DNA from: JAHRAW01 sp028066695
Lineage (GTDB): Bacteria > Pseudomonadota > Gammaproteobacteria > Arenicellales > Poriferihabitantaceae
Reading direction: 5' to 3'
NCBI GenBank assembly: GCA_963457535.1
Contig: OY734803.1
Span: 1,550,001-1,614,000 of the forward strand
DNA: 64,000 nucleotides
Below, piece by piece: positions 53,187 through 61,080 of the stretch (position 1 is its first letter; each line of letters starts with the position of its first letter). The notes under the pieces are model-generated. The model was not told where the DNA came from. It saw only the letters and a program-made list of their open reading frames with translations, and searched no databases. The position numbers and the translations under genes are program-made.

Positions 53187-54254
53187 TTATTTTCCGTCAT
53201 AAAAATTTCCTTCGGTCACGACTTTCTCAATCAAACTTGCGCGCAGGTTCAGCGCGCCGTTAGTGGAAGTGAAGGCCGCTTTTGACCAGTCGGTTTTTTG
53301 CAAGAGTTGCAGGATGTCGCGCTTGCGTTTGTGGATGACCACGCCGTAACCGCGGCGCTGCGGCAGACTTTCAAAGTCGCGGTATAAGGTCATGCCGGAA
53401 AAGCAGGTGGACGGCATGTAGAGGTCGCAGGCGTGCAGCATTTTTTTGTTGCGCGTGGAGGAGGGCGTGCCGCCGTCGGAAAGCGAATACACCTTTATAA
53501 ATTCGGCGCAGGTGCGGCGGCGGGTTTGCCGGATGTTTTCCGCGCCGATTTTTGACCAGACCTGAAAAATGCAGGCGACATTGACCGCGCGGCCGTCCGG
53601 ATAGGCGAACGCGCCGTCCGGTAATTTTTCGGTGTGCGCGAGATGAAAACCGCGCACGCGTTTTCCGGCGGCGCCTTTGCCGTCGCTGTCAAAAAGCGGC
53701 GGCAAAATGAAGCCGGCCAGGTCAGCGAACTTTTGCGAGTGGTTGATGAATTGCAGCGCGAGATGGCCGCGCAGTCCGAACGGCGGGTTGCCGATGACCG
53801 CGTAGCGGAGATTTTCCGCGGAGGTTTTTGGCATCCAAGTTAAATAATCCCGCCGGATGATTTCGCCGCCGTCCGGCGCATTTGCAATCGGCTCAATGTC
53901 AATTCCGGTCCTGCGATTTTTCGGCAGCAGTTGGTAAAAGCCGCCGTCGCCGGCTGACGGCTCAATAAAATGATACGCGCCCAAATTCGCGCCGAGATTT
54001 TTGGCGACCGCGCAAAAACTTTTGAAACATTTTTCGGCGATTTCCGGTTTGGTAAAAAACTGGTCCTTGTCGCGCGCGCTGCCGCCGCAATACTGCATGC
54101 CGAGCACGCGCAAAAAATCGCCGCGGTAACTGCCGGGAACGCGCCGCCGCTTCATCCAGCGGCGGACGGTGTTTGCATGCAGCCCGAGCCGCGCCGCGAT
54201 TTCGCGCGGCGGTGAAACCTTAAGCGCGCGTTGAAAAAGTTCTTCGGTGGTCAT
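53187..54254 (-). CDS. DNA methyltransferase with an N-terminal helix-turn-helix
   Basis: A 355-residue protein. Residues 1-40 look like a helix-turn-helix (PPREIAARLGLHANTVRRWMKRR). The methylase part has DQFFTKPEIAEKCF, SAM motif I HFIEPSAGDGGFYQLLP (residues 96-110) and the catalytic-type NPPF at residues 156-159 (VIGNPPFGLRGHLALQFINHS), as in adenine methyltransferases of phages and mobile elements. The fusion to a DNA-binding domain is unusual and may mean self-regulation or targeting. The 54-bp gap to the convergent methyltransferase gene holds several CCGCGG-containing short repeats. Confidence 0.75.
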   Translation of the reverse strand: MTTEELFQRALKVSPPREIAARLGLHANTVRRWMKRRRVPGSYRGDFLRVLGMQYCGGSARDKDQFFTKPEIAEKCFKSFCAVAKNLGANLGAYHFIEPSAGDGGFYQLLPKNRRTGIDIEPIANAPDGGEIIRRDYLTWMPKTSAENLRYAVIGNPPFGLRGHLALQFINHSQKFADLAGFILPPLFDSDGKGAAGKRVRGFHLAHTEKLPDGAFAYPDGRAVNVACIFQVWSKIGAENIRQTRRRTCAEFIKVYSLSDGGTPSSTRNKKMLHACDLYMPSTCFSGMTLYRDFESLPQRRGYGVVIHKRKRDILQLLQKTDWSKAAFTSTNGALNLRASLIEKVVTEGNFYDGK

Positions 54255-54275
54255 TAAAAAAACGCCGCGGAAAAG

Positions 54276-55169
54276 TTACGCCAGCAAAAACTCCATCAGC
54301 GCCTTCTGCGCGTGCAGCCGGTTTTCCGCCTGGTCCCACACCACGCTCTGCGGGCCGTCTATGACTTCGGCGCTGACCTCAAAGCCGCGGTAGGCCGGCA
54401 GGCAATGCATGAACAGCGCATCTCTGGACGCGCGCGCCATCATCGCGCGGTCCACGCAAAACCCGGCGAACGCGGCCTCGCGCGCCGCTTTTTCCTCCTC
54501 CTGCCCCATGCTGAACCAGCTGTCGGTCACCACCAAGTCGGCGCCTTCGGCGGCCGCGGCCGGGTCGTTGCCGCATTCCACCTGCTCCGCGCATTCGCGC
54601 GCCAATTCGGCGTTCGGCGCGTAGCCGGGCGGCGTCGCCACCGCGAGGCGAAAGCCGAGTTGGCGCGCGGCGTTCATCCACGAATGGCAGACATTGTTGC
54701 CGTCGCCGATCCAGGCGACGCGCCGTCCGGCGATGTCGCCGCGGTGCTGCTCGTAGGTTTGCAGGTCGGCGAGTTGCTGGCAGGGGTGGTTGAAGTCGGA
54801 CAGCGCATTGATCACCGGCACGCTCGCGAACTCGGCCATCTTTTCCACGCGCGCATGCGCGCCGGTGCGCATGATGATCAGCCGCGCCATCCGCGACAGC
54901 ACGCGCGCGGTGTCCTCCAGCGGCTCGCCGCGCGCCAGATGCGAATCGGCCGGCGCGAGAAAAACCGGATTGCCGCCGAGCTGGGTGACGCCGGTTTCAA
55001 ACGACACGCGCGTGCGCGTGGAACTTTTTTCAAACACCAGCGCCGCGGTCTGGTCGCGCAACAACTCGCCGGGCGCGGCGCCGTTTTTCATGTCGGCCGC
55101 GCGCGCCAGCAGCCGCCGCAGTTCCTGCGGCGACAAATCCATCAGCGAAAGAAAATGGCGAAGCGGCAT
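54276..55169 (-). CDS. argF: Ornithine carbamoyltransferase
   Basis: A 297-residue anabolic enzyme forming citrulline from ornithine and carbamoyl phosphate. Active-site motifs are clear: FEKSSTRTRVSFE (carbamoyl phosphate), MRTGAH, NHPCQQLADLQTYEQH, WFSMGQE and FMHCLPAYRGFEV. Length is near the usual 300-310. It is divergent from argG, which uses its product. A minus-strand TAAAAT lies only nine bases before the ATG, so a leaderless transcript is possible. I see no clear ArgR site. Confidence 0.95.
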   Translation of the reverse strand: MPLRHFLSLMDLSPQELRRLLARAADMKNGAAPGELLRDQTAALVFEKSSTRTRVSFETGVTQLGGNPVFLAPADSHLARGEPLEDTARVLSRMARLIIMRTGAHARVEKMAEFASVPVINALSDFNHPCQQLADLQTYEQHRGDIAGRRVAWIGDGNNVCHSWMNAARQLGFRLAVATPPGYAPNAELARECAEQVECGNDPAAAAEGADLVVTDSWFSMGQEEEKAAREAAFAGFCVDRAMMARASRDALFMHCLPAYRGFEVSAEVIDGPQSVVWDQAENRLHAQKALMEFLLA

Positions 55170-55224
55170 TGCGCGCGAATTTTACGCCGAAACCCGCGCG
55201 GCCGGGCGCGATGCGGTTATGGGT

Positions 55225-55230
55225 TATAAT
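55225..55230 (+). promoter_or_regulatory. TATAAT -10 element upstream of argG
   Basis: A perfect TATAAT 26 bases before the chosen argG start, in the argF-argG divergent gap. The -35 is weak. Confidence 0.45.
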
Positions 55231-55256
55231 TGCGCGCCCGGAGAAAAATGTTACGC

Positions 55257-56492
<1,236 letters not shown>

Positions 56493-56498
56493 TTTTGC

Positions 56499-57227
56499 AT
56501 GCGCAAGCGCGCCGGGGCGAAGCCGCGCGTCGCGGTGGTGGTGCCGCTGTATAACGAAGGCGCGCGGGTGTTTCGCCTGCTCGCGCATTTGCGGGGAATG
56601 TCCGGGCTGGCCGAGGCGGTGCTCGCCGACGCCAGCGACCGGCCGGCCTCGCTGGCCGCGCTCGCGCAACTTCGCGCGCAACTTCGCGGGCAATCGCGCA
56701 TTCGCCTGCTGCGCTGCCGCGCGCGCGGGCGCGCCGCGCAGATGAACGCCGGCGCGGCCGAATGCGCGGCGCCGGTGCTGCTGTTTTTGCATTGCGACAC
56801 GCGCCTGCCGCCGCGCGCATTGGAAGACGCCGCGCAATGCATCGCGCGCGGCCGCCACTGGGGCTGGTTTGATGTGCGCATCGGCGCGCGCGCGCCGGTC
56901 TACCGCGTGCTGGAGCGCATGATCAGTTGGCGCGCGCGCATCACCCGCATCGCCACCGGTGATCAGGCGATGTTCGTCCGCCGCCGCGTGTTCGCGCGCG
57001 AGGGCGGCTTCGCCGGCATTGAATTGATGGAGGATGTGGAATTGTCGCGCCGCCTGAAAAAACATGGCGCGCCGGCCGTGCTGGCGACGCCGGCGCGCAC
57101 TTCGGCGCGGCGCTGGCGGCGCGACGGTTTCGCGCGCACCGTTTGGCTGATGTGGAAACTGCGCCTGCGCTATTTCCTCGGCGGCAACCCGGCGCGCCTC
57201 GCCGCGCTTTACCGCGATGTCCGCTGA
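56499..57227 (+). CDS. GT2 glycosyltransferase of the arsenosugar-associated (TIGR04283) type
   Basis: A 242-residue GT2 protein: VAVVVPLYNEGARVFRLLAHLRG at the N-terminus, VLADASDRP, GRAAQMNAGAAECAAPVLLFLHCDTRLPP (a DxR-type sugar-nucleotide site), TGDQAMFVRRRVF and the C-terminal ELMEDVELSRRLKKHG. The family is annotated as arsenosugar biosynthesis glycosyltransferase because of its usual neighbours, but direct biochemical proof is limited. It overlaps the next gene by 11 bp. ArsS, the signature enzyme of the pathway, is encoded 23 kb away in this window. Confidence 0.8.
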   Translation: MRKRAGAKPRVAVVVPLYNEGARVFRLLAHLRGMSGLAEAVLADASDRPASLAALAQLRAQLRGQSRIRLLRCRARGRAAQMNAGAAECAAPVLLFLHCDTRLPPRALEDAAQCIARGRHWGWFDVRIGARAPVYRVLERMISWRARITRIATGDQAMFVRRRVFAREGGFAGIELMEDVELSRRLKKHGAPAVLATPARTSARRWRRDGFARTVWLMWKLRLRYFLGGNPARLAALYRDVR

Positions 57228-57897
57228 AGAGATGTGCGCTGAAGAATCGGCCGCGCTTTGCCTGATGGCGAAGGCGCCGCTGCCCGGCGCGGTGAAGACG
57301 CGCATGCAGCCGGACCTCAGCGCGTCGCGCGCGGCCGAGTTGGCGCGAATGATGCTGGAGCAGACCGCGGAAAACGCGCGCCGCCACTGGCCCGGCGAAA
57401 TCGTGCTGTGCGCGTCGCCCGACGCCGCGCATCCGCTATTCGCCGCGCTGGCAAAACAACACGGCCTGCGCCTCGCCGCGCAGCGCGGCGCGGATCTCGG
57501 CGCGCGCATGCTGTCCGCATTGCGCGCCGCGCGCGCCGGCCGCGCCGCGGTCATGGGCTGCGATGTGCCGCACTGCCCCGGCGAGGTGCTGGCGCGCGCG
57601 TTTGATTTGCTGGCGCGCGGCGAAAACCCGGTCGGGCCGGCTCTGGACGGCGGTTTTTATTTGCTCGGACTGCAGCGCGCCGACGATGAATTGTTCCGCG
57701 GCGTCGACTGGGACGGCGGCGCGCAACTCGCGCAGGTGCGCGCGCGCGCGTCGCGCCGCGGCGTCGCGCTGGCCGAATTGCCGCGCTTGCGCGACATTGA
57801 CCACTACGCCGATCTGCAATGGCTGGCCGCGCACGACGCGTCGTATGCGCGCTTCACCGCGCCGGAAACCGCGATGGAGGCATCTTCCGCGCGATGA
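57217..57897 (+). CDS. DUF2064 nucleotidyl/glycosyltransferase-like protein of the arsenosugar-associated (TIGR04282) type
   Basis: A 226-residue protein with a GT-A-like fold: LCLMAKAPLPGAVKTRMQPDLS at the N-terminus (resembling guanylyl- and glycosyltransferases), GADLGARMLSALR, AAVMGCDVPHCPGEVLARAFD and VGPALDGGFYLLGL. It is the usual partner of the preceding GT2 gene. The two overlap by 11 bp and this gene overlaps the following acyltransferase gene as ATGA. The exact reaction is not established. Confidence 0.8.
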   Translation: MSAEEMCAEESAALCLMAKAPLPGAVKTRMQPDLSASRAAELARMMLEQTAENARRHWPGEIVLCASPDAAHPLFAALAKQHGLRLAAQRGADLGARMLSALRAARAGRAAVMGCDVPHCPGEVLARAFDLLARGENPVGPALDGGFYLLGLQRADDELFRGVDWDGGAQLAQVRARASRRGVALAELPRLRDIDHYADLQWLAAHDASYARFTAPETAMEASSAR

Positions 57898-58853
57898 AAC
57901 CCGCCGACCCATGTTTTGAGTGGCGTTTTTTGCTGCCGCGTTTTTGGGGCATCTGGGCGGTGCTGTTATTGCTGCGCGCGACGCTGTTTTTGCCGCGCCG
58001 CTGGGTGATGGCGCTCGGCGCCGGCCTCGGCGACTGCATGCGCCGCCGCAACCGCAAACGCCGCCGCAACGCCGAAGTCAATTTGGCGATGTGTTTTCCG
58101 GAACTGGACGAAAACGCGCGCCGCAAAATGCTGATCGCGCACTTCCGCCAATACGGCCGCGGCCTGCTGGACATGGCGATGGTGTTTTGGAGCAAAGAGT
58201 CGCGGCTGGAATCGCTGTGCACTTTTGAGAAGCGCGGTTTTCTGCGCGACTTTTTTCGCGACAATCGCGTCATCGTGGTCGCCTACCATCAGACCACGCT
58301 GGAGATCAGCGCGGCCATGCTGGCGCGCATTCAGCCGTGCGCGGCGATGATGAAACGCGACGGAAATCCGCTGGTCAATTGGCACCTGTGGAAAGGGCGC
58401 AAGCGGCAGAGTTCCGACATGCGGCTGATCATGCGCGACCAGGGGCTGCGCCCGATGGCGCGCGCGCTGCATTCCGGGCGGCCGTGTTTTTTGGTCGCCG
58501 ACGAGGATTTCGGCGGGCAGGCGCGCAGCGTGTTCGCGCCGTTTTTCGGCGTGCCGACCGCGACCATGACCGTGGTCGGCCGGCTGGCGCGAAGTTGCGG
58601 CGCGCGCGTGGTGCCGTGCGCGACGCAATTGGACGCGCGCAGCGGCCGCTATGTTCTGCATGTCGGCGCGCCGCTGGAAAATTTCCCCGGCAACAACGCG
58701 CACGAAGACGCGGTCGCGCTCAACCGCGCGATGGAGGCGCTGCTGCGGCGCGCCCCCGAGCAGTATATGTGGGCCTACCGCTGGTTCGCGCGCAGCCCGG
58801 ACGGGCGGCCCAGCCCGTATGAATTGCCGCCGCCCGGCGCAAATGCGCAATGA
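57894..58853 (+). CDS. Lauroyl acyltransferase-like protein (LpxL/HtrB family)
   Basis: A 319-residue membrane-associated acyltransferase. One membrane segment near the N-terminus (about residues 15-45) is followed by the catalytic H-x4-E motif in VVAYHQTTLE and conserved segments RFFPELDENARRKMLIAHFRQYGRGLLDM-like (here CFPELDENARRK and FRQYGRGLLD), LVADEDFGG and VFAPFFGVPTAT. LpxL-family enzymes add secondary acyl chains to lipid A. Tight overlaps with the genes on both sides (ATGA each) suggest one operon, with the GT9 gene being lipopolysaccharide-related too. Confidence 0.85.
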   Translation: MKPADPCFEWRFLLPRFWGIWAVLLLLRATLFLPRRWVMALGAGLGDCMRRRNRKRRRNAEVNLAMCFPELDENARRKMLIAHFRQYGRGLLDMAMVFWSKESRLESLCTFEKRGFLRDFFRDNRVIVVAYHQTTLEISAAMLARIQPCAAMMKRDGNPLVNWHLWKGRKRQSSDMRLIMRDQGLRPMARALHSGRPCFLVADEDFGGQARSVFAPFFGVPTATMTVVGRLARSCGARVVPCATQLDARSGRYVLHVGAPLENFPGNNAHEDAVALNRAMEALLRRAPEQYMWAYRWFARSPDGRPSPYELPPPGANAQ

Positions 58854-59878
58854 ACATTCTGGTCATCAAGCAGACCTCGCTCGGCGATGTGCTGCATTCC
58901 ACCGTTCACATCCGCGCTATCAAGCGGCGTTTTCCCGGCAGCCATCTGACGCTGCTCACCGCCGCCTCGTCGGCTGACATTTACCGCAACAACCCGCGCG
59001 TCGACGAACTCATTCTTTACGAGCGGCGCAAGCGGCGCTGGCTGCGCGAGCCGTTGCGCGCGGCGCGGCATTTCTGCGCGGTGCTGGCGCGGGTGCGCGC
59101 GCGGCGCTACGACCTGGCGTTTGATCTGCAGGGGCTGGCGCGCTCGGTGGTGTTTTTATACGCGGCGCGCGCCGGCAAAAAATTCGTCAAGGGAAACTGG
59201 CCGCGGCTGGACGGGTTTCGCGACCGCTCGCTGCACGCGATAAAAGAAATGGACGGCGTGCTGGCGCGCGCCGGAATCGTACCCGACAAAAACGAACATG
59301 AAAATGACGGCGCCGCGATGGAGTGGTTCGGCGGCGAAGACGAGCGGCGCCACATCGGCGAATGGCTGGCGCGCGCCAATCCGAAGCAATTGCCGCTTTT
59401 GGTGTGCAGCCCGTTTTCGCGCTGGGCCTCCAAAGACTGGCCGCTCGCCAATTACATGGAAACCGCCGCGCAATTAACCGCCGGCGGAGATTTCATGGCG
59501 GTGTTTTGCGGAGACGCCGCGGCGCGCGCGCGCATCGCCGCCGCGCTGCCGCGCGCGCCGCACCTGCACAATTTGGCCGGCGAACTCACGCTGGCGCAGT
59601 TCGCCGAATTGGTCGGGCGCGCGCGGCTGCTGCTCGGCGGCGACAGTTTTCCGATGCACCTTGCCTGCGCGCACGGCGTGCCGGTGGTCGCGCTGTTCGC
59701 GCCGACCGACGAGGCGCGCACCGGCCCCCCGCCCGGCGCGCGCGCAACGCTGCTGCGCGCCCCCGGCTGCGCGCGCTGCGATCGCCGCAACTGCCGCCGC
59801 CACTGCCTGAAAAAATTGCCGGTGGAGGCGGTATTGGCCGCGGTGCGCGCCGAATTGGCGCGTTCTGCGCCCCGCTGA
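58850..59878 (+). CDS. GT9 heptosyltransferase-like protein
   Basis: A 342-residue GT-B enzyme of the ADP-heptose:LPS heptosyltransferase family: MNILVIKQTSLGDVLHSTVHIRAIKRRFP at the N-terminus, YDLAFDLQGLARSVVFLYAARA, VCSPFSRWASKDWPLANY and the nucleotide-sugar site LLLGGDSFPMHLACAHGVPVVALFAPTD. The usual GxDTGxMH is here GGDSFPMH. A C-terminal Cys-rich stretch (GCARCDRRNCRRHC) is present, as in WaaC/WaaF-type proteins. It probably adds a heptose or related sugar to the lipopolysaccharide core. Confidence 0.85.
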   Translation: MNILVIKQTSLGDVLHSTVHIRAIKRRFPGSHLTLLTAASSADIYRNNPRVDELILYERRKRRWLREPLRAARHFCAVLARVRARRYDLAFDLQGLARSVVFLYAARAGKKFVKGNWPRLDGFRDRSLHAIKEMDGVLARAGIVPDKNEHENDGAAMEWFGGEDERRHIGEWLARANPKQLPLLVCSPFSRWASKDWPLANYMETAAQLTAGGDFMAVFCGDAAARARIAAALPRAPHLHNLAGELTLAQFAELVGRARLLLGGDSFPMHLACAHGVPVVALFAPTDEARTGPPPGARATLLRAPGCARCDRRNCRRHCLKKLPVEAVLAAVRAELARSAPR

Positions 59879-59919
59879 AGAATGAACAAACTCTCATTAG
59901 CAGGCTGAAAACAATTCGC

Positions 59920-59947
59920 TTGTTTTCTGGAAAAACCCGTTTATATT
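59920..59947 (+). promoter_or_regulatory. Promoter of DUF1127 gene copy 1
   Basis: TTGTTT (59920-59925), 16-bp spacer, TATATT (59942-59947), 41 bases upstream of the ATG. The same arrangement is kept in copy 2, supporting function. Confidence 0.6.
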
Positions 59948-59988
59948 GCCCTCATTCGTTCAACATAACTCAGAGAGGCTCACACAAA

Positions 59989-60336
59989 ATGAAACAAACC
60001 CTTGCACATACCCCCCTCACCGCCCCGATGGCCGCCGTATTCGGCGGCGCATTCCGCCGTCCGGGGCAGATTGTCCGCCGTCCGGCGCCCATTGTGCGTA
60101 TCGCCGTTGTTTGGCGGGCATTCAAAGCGTGGCGCAGCCGCCGTCTGGCGATGCGCGAATTGCGCGCGCTGCCCGACTCGCTGCTGCGCGACATCGGCGT
60201 GGAGCGCGGAGCGATTCACGAAGCGGTCTTCAACAGCGGCGCGCGCCCGGCGAATTTGCGCGTTTCCCCCGCGTCCTCCGCGTCCAAAACGCTCCTCCCG
60301 CCGCAAACCGCCGCGGAAACCAAAAAAGCCGCATAG
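59989..60336 (+). CDS. DUF1127-family small protein (copy 1)
   Basis: A 115-residue basic protein. The DUF1127 motif is AFKAWRSRRLAMRELRALPDSLLRDIGVERGAIHEAV (about residues 44-82), quoted here in overlapping short parts: WRAFKAWRSRRLAM, RELRALPDSLLRDIG. An N-terminal Pro/Ala-rich part and a C-terminal tail ending TAAETKKAA flank it. DUF1127 proteins in alphaproteobacteria affect small RNA turnover and phosphate metabolism; the role here is unknown. GAGAGG is a good Shine-Dalgarno. It has its own promoter and terminator. Confidence 0.8.
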   Translation: MKQTLAHTPLTAPMAAVFGGAFRRPGQIVRRPAPIVRIAVVWRAFKAWRSRRLAMRELRALPDSLLRDIGVERGAIHEAVFNSGARPANLRVSPASSASKTLLPPQTAAETKKAA

Positions 60337-60391
60337 AAGCGGCGTTTCGCAAACACAACGACCCATTTCATTCCTCCGTTGGTGTTTGTCC

Positions 60392-60420
60392 GGGCGATCT
60401 TCCCGATCGCCCTTTTTTTT
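60392..60420 (+). terminator. Rho-independent terminator of DUF1127 copy 1
   Basis: Stem GGGCGATC (60392-60399) pairs with GATCGCCC (60405-60412) around a TTCCC loop, followed by eight T. Confidence 0.9.
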
Positions 60421-60494
60421 GCGCGGATGGAGCGCCGCCGTGCGCCCCGCCGGATAATGAACAAATACTCACTATTAGGGTGAAAAAAATTCGC

Positions 60495-60522
60495 TTGTTT
60501 TCTGGAAAAACCCGGATATATT
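60495..60522 (+). promoter_or_regulatory. Promoter of DUF1127 gene copy 2
   Basis: TTGTTT (60495-60500), 16-bp spacer, TATATT (60517-60522), 46 bases upstream of the ATG; same as copy 1. Confidence 0.6.
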
Positions 60523-60568
60523 GCCTATCGTTGTTGAAAATTCCTTAACAGAGGTGAAACCAGAAAAC

Positions 60569-60892
60569 ATGAAATACAGCCCCGCACAACCCCCCACCAC
60601 CGCCCCGGCAGCCGCCCCGGCAGTCACCGTGCTCGGCGGCGCATTCCGTCCGGCGCCGCTCGCGCGTCTCGCCGCCGTTTGGTCGGCATTCAAAGCGTGG
60701 CGCGTCCGCCGCCTGGCGATGCGCGAATTGCGCGCGATGCCCGACTGGCTGCTGCGCGACATCGGCATAGAGCGCGCGCGGATTCGTGAAGCGGTCTGCA
60801 ACAGCGGCGCGCGCCCGGCGAATTTGCGCGTTGCCGGCGTTTCAGACACTCTCCCGCAAACCGCCGCGGGCGAAACCAAAAAAGCCGCATAG
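60569..60892 (+). CDS. DUF1127-family small protein (copy 2)
   Basis: A 107-residue paralogue of the preceding gene. The motif part reads WSAFKAWRVRRLAM, RELRAMPDWLLRDIGIERAR, and both proteins share CNSGARPANLRV/FNSGARPANLRV and the KKAA ending. The N-terminal 40 residues have diverged more (PTTAPAAAPAVTVLGG). GAGGTG is the Shine-Dalgarno. An in-frame ATG at 60521 lies inside the -10 region and is not the start. Confidence 0.8.
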   Translation: MKYSPAQPPTTAPAAAPAVTVLGGAFRPAPLARLAAVWSAFKAWRVRRLAMRELRAMPDWLLRDIGIERARIREAVCNSGARPANLRVAGVSDTLPQTAAGETKKAA

Positions 60893-60948
60893 AAGCGGCA
60901 TTTCGCAAACACAACGACCCATTTCATTCCTCCGTTGGTGTTTGTCCA

Positions 60949-60977
60949 GGGCGATCTTCCCGATCGCCCTTTTTTTT
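60949..60977 (+). terminator. Rho-independent terminator of DUF1127 copy 2
   Basis: Same hairpin as copy 1: GGGCGATC (60949-60956), TTCCC loop, GATCGCCC (60962-60969), then eight T. Confidence 0.9.
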
Positions 60978-61007
60978 GCGCGGACGGGGCGTGGGGAGGC
61001 GGATATG

Positions 61008-61013
61008 TATAAT
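61008..61013 (+). promoter_or_regulatory. TATAAT -10 element upstream of the second autotransporter
   Basis: A perfect TATAAT 67 bases before the ATG at 61081, directly after the previous terminator. The -35 is weak. Confidence 0.4.
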
Positions 61014-61080
61014 GTCCGCACCATCGGCGCGCTTTTTGCTTCGCGCCGGGGGAATATTAAAACCACTCCCACGCAGTCTC

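Larger units (their letters stand above)
59880..60977 (+). repeat. Tandem duplication of a promoter-DUF1127-terminator unit (two copies)
   Basis: Unit 1 (about 59880-60420) and unit 2 (about 60465-60977) share the upstream block (TTCGCTTGTTTTCTGGAAAA plus TATATTGCC), the coding part and the downstream block (TTTCGCAAACACAACGACCC, CATTTCATTCCTCCGTTGGT and the terminator). The flanking non-coding blocks are more alike than the 5' halves of the two genes. Confidence 0.88.

Noticed and set aside
52341..54254. A third restriction-modification system
   Set aside because: Both genes encode methyltransferases and no endonuclease-like gene is adjacent, so I list them as orphans.
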